A program made the translations under genes and the position numbers. Below are positions 1-56,306 of a stretch of DNA of 64,000 bases, in pieces. Under the pieces are notes generated by a model. That model did not search any database, had not been told where the DNA came from, and saw only the letters and a list, made by a program, of their open reading frames with translations. The DNA is from Myxocyprinus asiaticus (lineage: Eukaryota; Chordata; Actinopteri; Cypriniformes; Catostomidae). The DNA is taken from positions 17,537,001-17,601,000 of the forward strand of contig NC_059382.1 of NCBI RefSeq assembly GCF_019703515.2, in the 5' to 3' direction. Positions within the stretch are counted from its first letter, which is position 1. Each line of letters opens with the position of its first letter.

Positions 1-523
1 ACAGACACGCGCACATACAAGTTGGCAGCAGGAAAAAAAAGTAAAAGGAAGATGAGAAACGCAGCCAGACCACTGGTAAGAAATGAATGTAAGCCAGCTA
101 CCTGGCTAGATTTTTGTTTGTTCATTGTCATGCATTAAATTGCAACAATTAGTTAGCTAAAGTTTTTCAGTTGTGTCCCATTGTACATAGTTATTTATTT
201 TTATTTATAGTCATTTGGTGTTAATTTGTGTAGTTATTTATTGTTAATTTATGTTATGCTTTGTTAATTTTATGTAAAAAAAAAAAAAAAATGCGTTTTG
301 TGTAGTTAACTGCGGGGCCTCAAAGTAGGATTTCGCTTAGGGCCCCCATATGCTCAGAAACAGCCCTGCATCGGGCACACAAACACACTTTTTAGGCTTT
401 AGAAATCAATTCAAGTTATGCCATCCCTTTTAATATCATGTTTGGTGGAAATCATTGCACTTATTCCAATACATGTAGTTTTTACCCTGAAAAATCACTG
501 ATTCTTCATTGTTTTTTTCTCAG
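1..523. other. Sequence upstream of the AIPL1-like remnant
   Basis: No exon was recognised here. There is an A-run near 276-290. The stretch near 313-372 (GGGGCC ... GGGCCCCCATATG ... AGCCCTG) looks like a fragment of a dispersed fish repeat. The 5' exons expected for AIPL1 (FKBP-like domain) were not seen, so they are lost or lie left of the window. Confidence 0.4.
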
Positions 524-2362
524 TGGCCGAGCAGCACACTGGGTTATACCCTATAGTGGCAAAGAGTCTGTGGCGTATTGCAGAGGGGAAGGATCCAATG
601 GACTGGCATTTTCATACCTGGGGCATGGCCAATATGTGACCACAACCTGGGGTATCACGATTTGGACGAGCTTCAGAAAGAACCACAGCCTCTTTACTTT
701 GTGCTAGAACTTCAAAAGGTCTGAATTCAGAATGAGTCTTTTTATACTTAGAGACACATAGAGACTTGGAAAATGAGTAAATGTTTGAGTAAAACATCCT
801 TTGATCTGCTTTTCATTTGGATTTTATATCATATTAAATATATTGTGCATCTTATGGCCTTAGGTAGATCCTAGGTGCTTGTGGTGCTTCAATTTTCAAG
901 ACTACAACACTACACAAAAATGACCACTAGGTTGAGCAATGGGCATATTTTCAATACTTTTACAAGTCAACTCTTTGAGAGACTCTCACAAGAACACTAT
1001 TACAAAAGCATACAACTGATATGAATTGAAAGTTAATTCTCTATATGAAATTTGGAAATATTAAAACAATAATCAAATTGTAACCTATGACATCACCATC
1101 ATATGCATTCAATGGCACTTCTTGAAACAAAAACTAAATTCTGAGGTCATGAATAAGATGAGACACATATAACTGGGCCTCTGTGTATGATGCTGTATGT
1201 GTGTGTGTGTTTGTGTGTGGTTCATGTACAGCAGCCCAGTGAGTATGACAGAGAGTCATGGGCTTTGAATGATGAGAGACTGAAGGCAATACCTGTGCTT
1301 CGTGGTCAAGGGAACAAGCTCTTCAAACAAGGCCTCTTCGAGGATGCCTGAAGTATAAGGAGGCCATTGTGTGTATCAAAAATGTGCAGTCAAAGGTAAG
1401 AATAGACCACTGAAATTAGTTTTTAATCATTTTCTACATAACCAAAAAAAATTACAAAAAAAGAAAGAAAGAAAAAAGAAACAATTTACCAAAAAATATT
1501 TCAATTGACCCTTCGCCAAGCTCCGCTCCCGGTTACTGTTGATTACTCAGACAAGCTTTACAGAACCGGTTAGAAGAGATTTCTATCAACAGCACAATCT
1601 TCAGTAAAATGTGCTCATAAAGTGGTAAAATTAAATGGATATTTTTGTAAAGTGGGTTGGAATGAAATGTGACATTGCAAAGCATTTTCATCTGCCATTT
1701 TTCTTTAAAGAACTTGTTCAATGAATTACACAATAATGTGATTAAAACTGTAGAGAGTGCGAATAAGAATGGAGTTCTGCACTTTCTTTTTAATGATTTT
1801 TAATGATTTATTTAATGATTTGGAAAAGGGAAAAAATACTTTGTATATTCTCTCTGGATACCTCATGTTACTGTTATTATTAAGTGCCTCGGCAAGAATG
1901 TTTGACCATAATAATTTCTGTAAAATTCAGTTTAAACCCATTCACACACAGGACTTACATAGACTTAATAGTAAAGAGCGAAAGCTTTTCTGATAAAATG
2001 GTGGAAAACAACAGTTGCTAAGATAGGATTGGTCATTAACATTTTTAAAGCAGGACTGAAAGGTCAACTGTTTTGGGCATTAAAGAATACATAAAAGAAT
2101 AGAATGATGATACTGCCACATTTTCTTATCGTGAAATGTGTCTGTTCCTCAGGACAAGGCATGGTTAAAATTGGAGATGGCGGCCAACACTCTCACTTTA
2201 AACTACTGCCAGTGTCTGCTGCACATGGAGGAGTATTATGAGGTCATTGAACACACATTTGACATCATCATCCAGCGTCCTGGTGCATATACAGAATAAA
2301 CTTGCTTATGTACAACATTTTTAAACTACCAAGACATATTGAAATGACATGAATACATCAGA

Positions 2363-3476
2363 TTAAAGTCACACTGAAGTGCCTTGACAAGTGCTGTTCG
2401 ATCTGCTGTTTTGACGTATTTCCGACTGAAACAGGAAGTGGGGTGGGACATATTGAATGAATATCGAAGGATTTAGCTTACAGCCACACATTCACACTCA
2501 CACATAGTCTCCTTTCCCACCGTGTTGCACATGCCAGAGCCACATACCGGGGAAACTTGAGAAGCGATCCCAATAACGGCCAGCCTTTCCAAAGTTTTTA
2601 GAACCGAATGATCATCTAACAGTCAACATTACTACATAACCAGCCCACAAAAGCACAGAGCACATCGTGATCTTTGCTTACGATGAGGCAGGAGCCGTTG
2701 TGCCAATACAGATGAATGAGCCAATAAAAGATAATATATCCATTTGAATCACAATACACCAAACGTAATGAATAAAGAAAACTTACACTCAAGAAAAGAA
2801 ATCTCAATAAATCTCCAGCCACTTGTCCTCGCGTCCAGCTCCTGCGTTGACGCGTCCGATTCAGGAGAGTTATCATCCATCCCTATGCTGTATTCCCTTC
2901 AAAGGCAATTACCCTCCACTGTAAGAGCTTCAGATAGCTGAAAGGTGACAACGGTAAGTCAATTTTGGCAAACCCCATTTCATATTGTCTAAAATTCCTG
3001 AAGCATTCTTGGGTAAAATGCCTTGCACACAAACACAAATTCTTCTATATCCCTCCTCCTTCGAGGTGTAAAAATTCAAGCTAGCAGGCCCGCAACCAGA
3101 GTAGTTTTATTGATAGGGAAGAGGGTTTGGGGAGGGGAGCAACTTAAAATACACCTTATCACCATGTCTTTGATTGCTAATTGCTACGATCGTTTCATGT
3201 GAATGACAGGTGGCTGGAGGGGAGGGTTTGAAACTTGTCTGGCTATTGGTCAACCTTATTGCCCAGCCCTCACGCCAGTACATATGTCAGCAGAGAAGAG
3301 AAGTTGTTGCGAGTGGGGAGGCAAGTTATTGTTTTTGATTAAAGATTAAGAGGGCAACCCATTTTTATTTATTTTGAAACGTGCACGGATAAATCATTTA
3401 TAATAAAAACAGCAACATCCAATAAGAAAATAAGAATTATCAATTTTGATTTCATGGCGACTTTAAAGGGTTAGTT
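2363..3476. mobile_element. TTAA-bounded non-autonomous DNA element, about 1.1 kb
   Basis: The segment begins TTAAAGTCACACTGAA and ends with the near-complement ATGGCGACTTTAA. It therefore has short imperfect terminal inverted repeats inside TTAA borders. It lies in an intron of the AIPL1-like remnant. No transposase is visible; the open frames inside match nothing I recognise. The TTAA borders suggest a piggyBac-type mechanism (inference). Confidence 0.55.
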
Positions 3477-4093
3477 CACCCCAAAATGAAAATTCTTTCA
3501 TTATTTTCTCACTATTTTCTCACCCTCATGTCATCCCAGATGTGTATGACTTTCTTTCTTCAGCAGAACACAAAGGAACATTTTTAGAAGAATATCTCAG
3601 CTCTGTAGGTCCATACAATGCAAGTGGATGGTAAACGAAAGTACAGACAATAATAGTAAAAGTAATCCATACGATTCCAGTGGTTAAATTAATGTATTCT
3701 AAAGTGATATGATTGCTTTGGGGGAGAAACAGATCAATATTTAAGTCCTTTTCACTATAATTGTTTACTTCCTATCGCTCTCCTATGTGCGTCCATGAGG
3801 GGAATCAGTTCATACTTCCTCTTGCATGATGTAAGCGCGCTGGCATGTTCAAATGAAAGCATTAATTGAACCACTGGAGTCGAATGGATTACTTTTACTA
3901 CGATTGTCTGTACTTTTTGGAGCTTTAAAGTGCTGATCACCATCCACTTGTATTGTATGGACCTAAAGAGCTGAGATATAGTATTCTTCTAAAAATCTTC
4001 GTTTCTGTTCTGCTAAAGAAAAACACATCTGGGATGGCATGAGGGTGAGTAAATGATGACAGAATTTTTATTTTTGGATGAACTATCCTTTAA
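3473..4093. mobile_element. Foldback MITE, AAAGGGTTAGTTCACC family (copy 1)
   Basis: It starts TTAAAGGGTTAGTTCACCCC and ends GGATGAACTATCCTTTAA. The two halves are long inverted repeats: GGTCCATACAATGCAAGTGG near 3610 is mirrored by CCACTTGTATTGTATGGACC near 3945, and AAAGTACAGACAAT near 3640 is mirrored near 3905. It could fold into a hairpin of about 300 bp per arm. It shares the TTAA at its left end with the preceding element. No coding capacity. Confidence 0.8.
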
Positions 4094-4975
4094 TGGTGTA
4101 ATGCTACTGTACAACAGTAAAGTACTGGAATGCACGGATTAGAAATTAAGGTGCTAAATGTAAGAGACAGAGTTCATTCAATGACAGATACTGTACTGTA
4201 CTTATATGACCATATACTGTACATTGGCAGTTTTCCTACCAAAACTTGTGTATTGAGAAGATAATGTGCTCCATATCAAATACGCCAGCTGAAAGGATTC
4301 ACTGTGTTTTGTAGGGATGATGAAAACCTTCTATCTGCGTGGCAAAGCACATATGGAAGTGTGGGATGAAGCAGAAACAAGAGCTGATTTCGCAAGAGTG
4401 CTGATCATGGACCCAGGCATGAAAAAGACAATCAAGGAGCTAGCAGTTCTCAAAATGTGTATGGCGTTAAAAAAATGAGGAGGACAGACTGACGTACAAG
4501 GGCATATTCACAAAAATAGCAGGAGAGCAAGAGACTCCTGCACAAGAGTTTCCAGAGCAAGAGACTTCTGCAGAAACAACTCTGGCTGAAGAACAAACAA
4601 ATCTAGAAAAAGCAAACAACTCCAAACCAGATTACTTCAGCACAATTAGCTCCAGAACAAACTACTGTGATATACAAGTATACAAGCTTTAATCATGTGA
4701 TTCCAGAACAATCAACTGCAGAGGAATTGATTCCAGATGAAACCACTCCTGAGAAAGCAACTCTAGAACAATCAACCCCATAGAATTCTACTCCAGAACA
4801 AGCTTCTTGAGAACAAGCAACTCAAGAACTAACAAACACAGTAAACACAATTCTGGAGCAATCTACTTCAGAGCAGACATCAGCAGAGCACACAACTCCA
4901 GACCAAGCAGCCCTGGAATCAATATCTCCAGAAGCAATGACACCAAATCACACAACTTTAGTCTATGAATCTTAG

Positions 4976-6157
4976 GTATCTCAAATTTTTCTAGAAAGGT
5001 TCAACAATGAGACTACACCATGAAGAAAACAGACCAAATTAAGACCTTTTGAACTTTTATTCTTTACAACTCTTTGTCTATTGCTTTTCTTGTTGTAACC
5101 TACATCATATTTTATCATAGATATTGTAGTGTTGCCAAATCATCCAATAAAAAAGCACACCCTCATTTGCCATGTTATGGTGGCTGATTCATCAGTAGCA
5201 AATAGTGTCTCAAAACTTTATGGTATTACTTTATGCAGTTTGTGCACGAATCTTATTACATATATCTGTGTACAGTAGATAATATCAATGTTATAAAAGT
5301 AATAATTACAATTAATTACTTAATTACATGGGCAATTAAAATAAAAAGTACATGTATTTTGTTATAAATGGTTTCCCGTCGACTACCATGTTTTTTTTTT
5401 GTTTTTTTTTTTTCTCAAACATAAATGAAAGGTTCTAATATAGTCCTTATGTAGCAACTTCTGTTTTAATGCACACAACAATTTCAAAATTCACATTTGA
5501 GGAATGACTGTCTAACTTATGAAGTTATTTTCATCATACACCTTATTTTACTCATAAATAGAAAATTGCATTTAATTGAAGAAAAAAAAAATTCAAAAGG
5601 CACCAATGGCTTGAAAATGTTAATTCGCTTCCGGGTTTTAGGACTACAAACTGAACAGCTTTGTAGAGCCAAATATGAGTATGGTGGGGAACTTTCATTT
5701 AAAAAAGGAATTCAGGAGATTAAATAAAGATAAAAACACAGCAGGTTCTGGAGTTGTTGTGACAGACAAAATTACAGGATAGACTAAAGTTACTTCTCTA
5801 ATCTGCAATTTTCAGGAGAAAGATCAGACTGATCATACAGTTAAATTGGAAACAGTAGGTTGACTTTTCTTTAGCTAAAATCGGTCTGTTCTTACCGAAA
5901 TTCATAAACACTGCCCCCAGTGGTCAGTGCAGTAAGTGCTGTTGGGCATATGGGCTTGTGTGAGCTCCCTTTTCCAGGGTGCTATGTCCACTGAGGGGAG
6001 CTTAAATTGATGTTTTCAGCAGTACAGGCTGTAATAAAGTGGAAAAGAATGCATATTTTATTAACTGCACCCACCCATCATGTTGGAAAGACTAGATGAG
6101 ACACACTTACGAATCGAACAAGCAAGGAGTGGGCACTGGAAACATTATGGAAGTTAT
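4976..6157. other. AT-rich intergenic stretch, nothing recognised
   Basis: The first part may hold the 3' untranslated remnant of the AIPL1-like copy (AATAAA near 5149). T-runs occur at 5390-5413. I see no exon or element boundary. Confidence 0.3.
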
Positions 6158-6571
6158 TTAAAGGTGCACTCAGTTTTTGTTTGTGTCATTCTGGACTTAC
6201 AATGACACCTAGCAGTATGGATGCAGCATTTATTCAAAATCAGTAGTTTCCAGTTACAGATGCCATTGTAGAAATGCACTATTCCGTCAACCATGATTAA
6301 TTTAATCCATGAGTTAAAATGTCCAATAACAGGGCTGTTACTAAGATTAAGCGAGTATAGTATTCAATTGGTCATGTGATTTTAACATGCCAGCTCCCAT
6401 TAGCGGACCCTCTCCATGTAGAATAAAACAGCTTTTATAAGGTTACTGATGAAAACAGTCTTCATTTCATGTGAGAGCTCATAATTTAATAGCCTATGTT
6501 TGAAAATTACAAATCATTTCTTTAGGGGTAAAATATTTTTACGAGGAAATAATTACTGAGTGCACCTTTAA
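6158..6571. mobile_element. TTAA-flanked MITE with perfect 13-bp terminal inverted repeats
   Basis: It begins TTAA followed by AGGTGCACTCAGT and ends ACTGAGTGCACCT followed by TTAA, a perfect 13-bp inverted terminus. About 414 bp with no coding potential. The TTAA target duplication points to piggyBac-type mobilisation (inference from established family behaviour). Confidence 0.75.
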
Positions 6572-21029
<14,458 letters not shown>

Positions 21030-22396
21030 GGAAGAAAAACATGTATCTACAGCACTGCAAAAAACTCACCCATGATGTAATTAAAATAAGAAAATAATGC
21101 CTCAGAAGTAAAAAAAAAGGAGGGCTAAATCTAATTAAATTAGATCCAAATAAATAGCAAAAATGCATGTGGTAGGTTAGCATGCTCATTGATAAAGAAA
21201 TCAAAGATCCCATACGTTATAAAGAACAGTGATGGCTTGCATTATGTAAATGAGACACATTGCTGTTTCAGCAAGAACTCGTTTGAGGATGACAAAGGAC
21301 GAGGGGACTTTTCTGCAAAGATGGCATTAGCAGAATCTTTGAAAACACGAAGATGCCCAGCAAGCTGCATTTTAACCTTATATTACTCCTGGTTGATCTT
21401 GCATTCAAAAATTATGCAGATATATTTGCAATATAACTAGATGTATGTTTTATATATATTTAAAAAAAAAGATTTATAGGAGGAGCTTAAGGTATGGGAA
21501 TGAACTAGGGTTGACAGGACTGTTGGGCAAAGACCAACGTCAGACTCAAATGGAAATAGTGTATGAAGATAGTCAACTCGGGGTTGGAGTTTTCATTTTT
21601 GTTTATTTATTTTGTATAGGTTTTGTTTACAAAAAGTGACCAAAATGACCACTTGCATGCCTGATCTTGTATGTGAATAGCCAAATGTCAGCATTTTTCT
21701 TTACTATCTTTTTTGGATAAAATACTGTGAGTAGTGGATGTCTAAAGATTGGAATGTACATCATTGTCAGTGTGTGTGTCCAGTGCAAGACTTGCCATCT
21801 TCTCTCAGTGGGACAAAATTCATTGAGAGCTCTTTCTTAGCCTCCAGGTACTAGTATAGTTTCCTGTAATGTTACGCATGCCGGCCCTCTGTTTCCTGAC
21901 AAAACTACTGGAGCATGGACATTCATCCAGAGGCATGCAAAGGCCAGCACCATTTTACCCTCTGTGCCAAGACCTTCAAATCGGTATTCTAAACGAATCA
22001 CAGGACTGTTCACCTTCGTTCCAGGATAGAATGCCAGTCTCCCCAGAGTCATAAGACTCTCCTACTTAACCCTTATAAATATGAGATATATATCAACATA
22101 TTTATAGAAATATTTAGGCATGCTGTGGGTGGACTATACAACACTTTTCTATCTTCACCTAGAATGACAATGAGCTTGTCAGTAAGGGACTTTGCGTTAA
22201 TATTACACATTTGATAGTGTTTGTTGAATCTTTGTGATTACTGATCCATCACGGACATGATGATATAAATAACACAACTTAGTCAAAATTACAACAATTA
22301 AATAGGAGTCAGAAAATCTGAGGTACAGCAGGGGACATCTTACAGAAACATTCTAACTAAATTATGTTATCTACCTTGAACTTGTCAAATGCTAAA
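21030..22396. other. trarg1 3' flank / likely 3' UTR
   Basis: A polyadenylation hexamer AATAAA occurs at 21149-21154, and a later one at 23833-23838 inside the next unrecognised stretch. Which is used cannot be told. Nothing else recognised. Confidence 0.35.
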
Positions 22397-22920
22397 TCAA
22401 AGGAATGTTCTTGGTTCAATACTAGTTAAACTCAATCAAAAGCAATTGTGACATATATATATCCACAAAAAATAATTTCTACTCATCCCTGGTTTATAAT
22501 AAAAAATTATATATATAAAAAAATGCAGTTACAGTAAGGCACTTACATGGAAGCAAATGGGGCCAGTCCAAGTAAATATAGTGTGATAAAATCAGGGATT
22601 TACTGGCATTTAGCCATTTACCAGATTAGAGGGTTTACCAACAAAATTTTAATATTGGATATAACTTCACCCAGATAAGGTTAGTAAGCTATTTCTTCAC
22701 ACTAAAATCATGTTAACATGTATAATGTTTATGTCATGTGGCTATACTTTTGAAACAGTGTGTATTTTAATATTAATGGACAGGACACATTCACTTCCAT
22801 TTTAATTACCTTATTGTAACTGCGAAATAAAATATGAAGGACGAGTCAAAATTATTTTTTTGTGGCAAGCAACATTGTCATAAATGTTTAACTTGTATTG
22901 AACCAGGAACATTCCTTTAA
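22397..22920. mobile_element. Foldback MITE, GGAATATTCC family (copy 2)
   Basis: It starts CAAAGGAATGTTCTTGGTTC and ends GAACCAGGAACATTCCTTTAA. It shares CACTAAAATCATGTTAACA and GCTATACTTTTGAAACA with the copy at 16791-17409. The right border is TTAA. Confidence 0.7.
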
Positions 22921-23262
22921 GACAGGAAGTGTCTGTAATATGGCCTCAGATACAGTACATCTGGCTAGTTCAGCTGAGTGACAAAGGAAATTCAAACACA
23001 GCAGGATACTAATTCTTCCCAGAGCAGAGTCTAATGGTTTGCGTCATTGTTACTGAATTAAGTATTTTACTGCCCTCTAATCTAGTGTCATAGATTTAAA
23101 AAAAAAAAATTATCACAGTAATCATCAATATTCTGATAATGGTATGCATCAGTCTCATATCTTATAAATATTTTTTGTCTACCACAACTTTGGTTTTGTG
23201 TTGTAAATGTAGCTATGTGACCTGCATATCTTTCCATAAATAAAATGTTAGCACCTATACAC

Positions 23263-23519
23263 TTAAAGGGATAGTTCACACAAAATGAAAATTTGGTCAC
23301 AAAAGATGTTAGGCACAATGTTAGCCTCAGTCACCATTCACTTTCCATTGTATGAAAAAAAAAAAGATGTAATGAAAGGGAATGGTGACTGAGACTAATA
23401 TTCTGCCTAACATCTTTTTTTGTGTGTTCTGTAGAACAAAGTAAGTAATATGGGTTTGGAGGAACATGGGGGTGAATAAATGAAAGAATTTTCATTTTTG
23501 GGTAACCATCCCTTTTTAA
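23263..23519. mobile_element. Short MITE, AAAGGGATAGTTCAC family (copy 3)
   Basis: It begins TTAAAGGGATAGTTCACAC and ends TTTTTGGGTAACCATCCC with TTAA. The inner inverted arms are AAGATGTTAGGCA...CAGTCACCATTC and GAATGGTGACTG...TGCCTAACATC. Confidence 0.75.
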
Positions 23520-26502
23520 ACTTCAATTTATAAAAAATGTAAAGTAGAACATATTTAGCTGGACTTAATTCTGTTTTACTCATCTTGGCAAATGCTCTTT
23601 TTTTCTGAAAATATCAGATGCTTTTCTTCTCTTATTATTGCACTTTTTTTCACTATAGTAACCAATTATTTGATTATTTTGTTCATATTAAACTTTATGC
23701 CAATATGAATGGGATGCAAAAATGCTGCTATGTTTCTTTTAAAACTGTGATTTATTATGTACAAATTTTGGAACCTTGGATCACTTGTAAATCTATGTTT
23801 TTCATAGTTATTGTGTACCTTTGCAAGTGTGAAATAAACATTAACTTGCATGGTCAACAATTTGCTTTAAGTTATAGGTCTTGGCAGAGGAAATTATTAC
23901 ATTAGCAAGAAAGTGAAACGTGAAGCTTTTCACACAAAGAAACACAGGAAGACAATACCTTAGTCTCTCTCTTTCAAAGCCTTCCTACATAAAACCAAAT
24001 ATACACAAGCTTCATTTGTCATGCTCCTGACTATTGCTGTTGTAAATAATGCATGGCTAAGGAAATGGCACAAGATCTACTGGCTGATTTTGCACTTCCC
24101 TGCTTCTCTGATCTCTAAGTATGGCCTTCTGCCCAGACACACTCCAGCACTCAGCAATAATAGCACGCTCTCACTCATAAAGTGACACAAAGCATTTAAA
24201 GTATACATATATCTAGTCATGAGCTTGAATGAAATTAAAGATTTATAATTAGTAATTCAGAATCAAGTTCTGAAATTTAATAGCAGGGAGAAGAAACAAG
24301 CAAAGTATAATGTACAGTCAGCCAGTAACTAAAGCAAAATAAACAAAATACACTGAAGATATTTGTGATCTAAACCAGGCTTTATTACCAATGCTTAACT
24401 AGCCTAAATACCCCTTCATATTTAGTTTTTAATTCAGCTCTCAACCAGCTAGACTTGCTTTTGCATACACTAGGTACATTTCCATAATCCCTTCAACTGT
24501 ACCAAGGCTTGCTGAGTGGCTATTCTCACTGCTTTTATGTCATGTAGACAAGTATCAACATCCTTTTTTCATCCTGTAACATTATTAACCAACAACCAAT
24601 CAATACCCACTTAGATAAGGGGTAGGGTTAGGGCATAGAACATCATTCCTATTAAGCCCAGTGTCTTTACTTAAAGTTTAGTTTAACGGCTATGATTGGT
24701 TAGTAGGATGTTGCTCCTGAACCTGTCATACTTTACATTCTGCTTTCAACAGCAGGATAAGTCTCAAGATAATGAGATCTGTCTTGCAAGTCTCACATAG
24801 AGACTCTTTTTATATCAAGACCAAACATCCTAGCTCTTAGCAAAATCAAACTAGTTAAGACTTACAATACAGATTACAGCGGTGGTCCCTAAACAAAGAC
24901 AAACTGATTTGCAACACAAAGTATGTACAGCATGTACATTACTTACTACAGTCACCCTATAATAACTTTAGATTAAGTGCCTTGCTCAAGGGCACAACGG
25001 TGACAGAGCAAGACTGCGATCTTTGTAGAAGTCCCAAGTTTCAGGTTCACCCTGACGACTCAACATCTATTACTTTTTGGCCAGCAGCCCAGGAAACAAA
25101 GTATTATATGACCCCCTCATCCTATACACATAACTCACACATTACTACCCCTCTGTTGTTCTAGATGGAATTAAGCAAAGAAGGCTTCAGTTTTATAGTG
25201 TCAGGTCCAGAGAACAGTTGTTTTCCTGTGCCAGACTATTATGGTACCTTCAACTCTTGTGGAAGTAGCCCATTGTACAAAGGTGCCTCTGTTTGTTCCT
25301 GGCAGGTAGCAGACGCCCTAACCCCGACCCACCGTAATCCTAACCAGATAGAGCCTGTAAGGCTGAGTACCCTGCCAGGAACACCTGAGGCACCTTTCTC
25401 CCATCACGGACAGGCAAACAGACTCCACCAGCTTGAAGTACAGTGGTACAGCCACAATTTGCTGCTCCAAATGTGGCAGACGCATCAAAAATGGATTGGT
25501 ACAAAGGAGAGTTGCTGCTCAGTTGGCTGCCTCAGCAGAACGGCCTACTTTTATGGATGAGACATCACAATTTGTCAGCATAAGAGGAAAGGAGAAATAG
25601 GTGTTGACAATAAGACACCAAGACTGATGTGAGCCTCATATGGCTTCCAATCCTTCCTCCCCTTCAAATCCTCCCTCTGCTCTCTCCTACACCCAACTGC
25701 ACAGTGTGCTGGCCTTTCCTCTACATGCAATCACTGTGCTAGTTTTTCATTTCCTGGATCAATTTACTTCAACTTGTATATTCATCATGTTCAAAGCTCT
25801 GGTCTGCTTCCCTCACTCATGCTCCAGTTCCTTAGAAGAAGCTGATCCACAATAGACAAATTGAAGATATGGCAGTACTGGAAACTGTTTTGGGCATTTA
25901 CACATTTGAGCCAAAGCATAAAGTAACAGCACATTGAAATAGACGGTTAGACAGGTCATGAGCTAAAATGCATTAATTTTATTTTTGGACTCCCAAAAAC
26001 TCCCTTTACCATTGTAGAAATATCTAAAAAATAGAAGCTTTAGAGGACAAATCTCTAGTGTTTGAAACACATTTTTAATATCCTGTATATTAATAATTTA
26101 TTAATTCACAAAGTACACAGTATGATGAGAAACCCTCTTGCTAAAAGGACCATCAATTTAAAACCCTCTTTCGATTTAGTAATATACAGGAACAGTGCAA
26201 TGCCGGGTTGACGCTTCTGAGCATCACTCTTTTCTCAAAGCCATTTTGTTTTAATATGCTCTTTGAAATCAATTCCTGTTAGTAATTTGGTCTCCAGTCC
26301 CAGTTCACATTTGAACTGCAAATTGTTTGTAGTACAGAAACAAAAACAGGCTGTCAGAGCTAAACCCCTCCCATTGCTAAATACAAATAAAGGTCCATGC
26401 TGGCCAATCAATCCTGTTACCAGACTAGGCCAAGTGGGCATCTGCTTTGTGGCCCCAGTTGTGCACCTTTCATTGAGCCCCCCACCCCATCTCCCCTGTC
26501 CA
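23520..26502. other. Region between trarg1 and the gosr1 stop codon
   Basis: It must include the gosr1 3' UTR on the minus strand (the part just left of 26503). 24966-25000 holds the AAGTGCCTTGCTCAAGGGCACA word found in dispersed fish repeats. An imperfect inverted repeat (GGTGCCTC...TTCCTGGCAGG, mirrored near 25370-25396) lies inside an unsupported 131-codon open frame at 25165-25560. No further exon is recognised. Confidence 0.35.

Positions 26503-56306
<29,804 letters not shown>

Larger units (their letters stand above)
524..4975 (+). pseudogene. aipl1: Decayed AIPL1-like (FKBP-like/TPR co-chaperone) gene copy
   Basis: AIPL1-type proteins have an FKBP-like domain followed by three TPR repeats, bind HSP90, and serve photoreceptor PDE6 folding. 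Four exon remnants are visible. 524-718 reads [18 protein letters not shown], then after a stop [18 protein letters not shown], with a GT donor at 719. 1232-1395 contains AIPVLRGQGNKLFKQG and then a frameshift to KYKEAIVCIKNVQSK, with donor GTAAG. 2153-2282 contains [20 protein letters not shown] and lacks about three residues. 4315-4975 contains FYLRGKAHMEVWDEAETRAD, a frameshift in an A-run near 4470, then EEDRLTYKGIF and an acidic EQ-rich repetitive tail in shifted frames with several stops. Exon order, phases and splice dinucleotides fit AIPL1, but the accumulated lesions argue for a pseudogene. A MITE pair lies in the last intron. Sequencing error could explain one frameshift but not all. 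Confidence 0.85.

Noticed and set aside
25165..25560. A 131-codon open frame beginning MELSKEGFSF on the plus strand
   Set aside because: No recognisable domain, it lies between two convergent genes, and it overlaps an imperfect inverted repeat. Length alone is compatible with chance.
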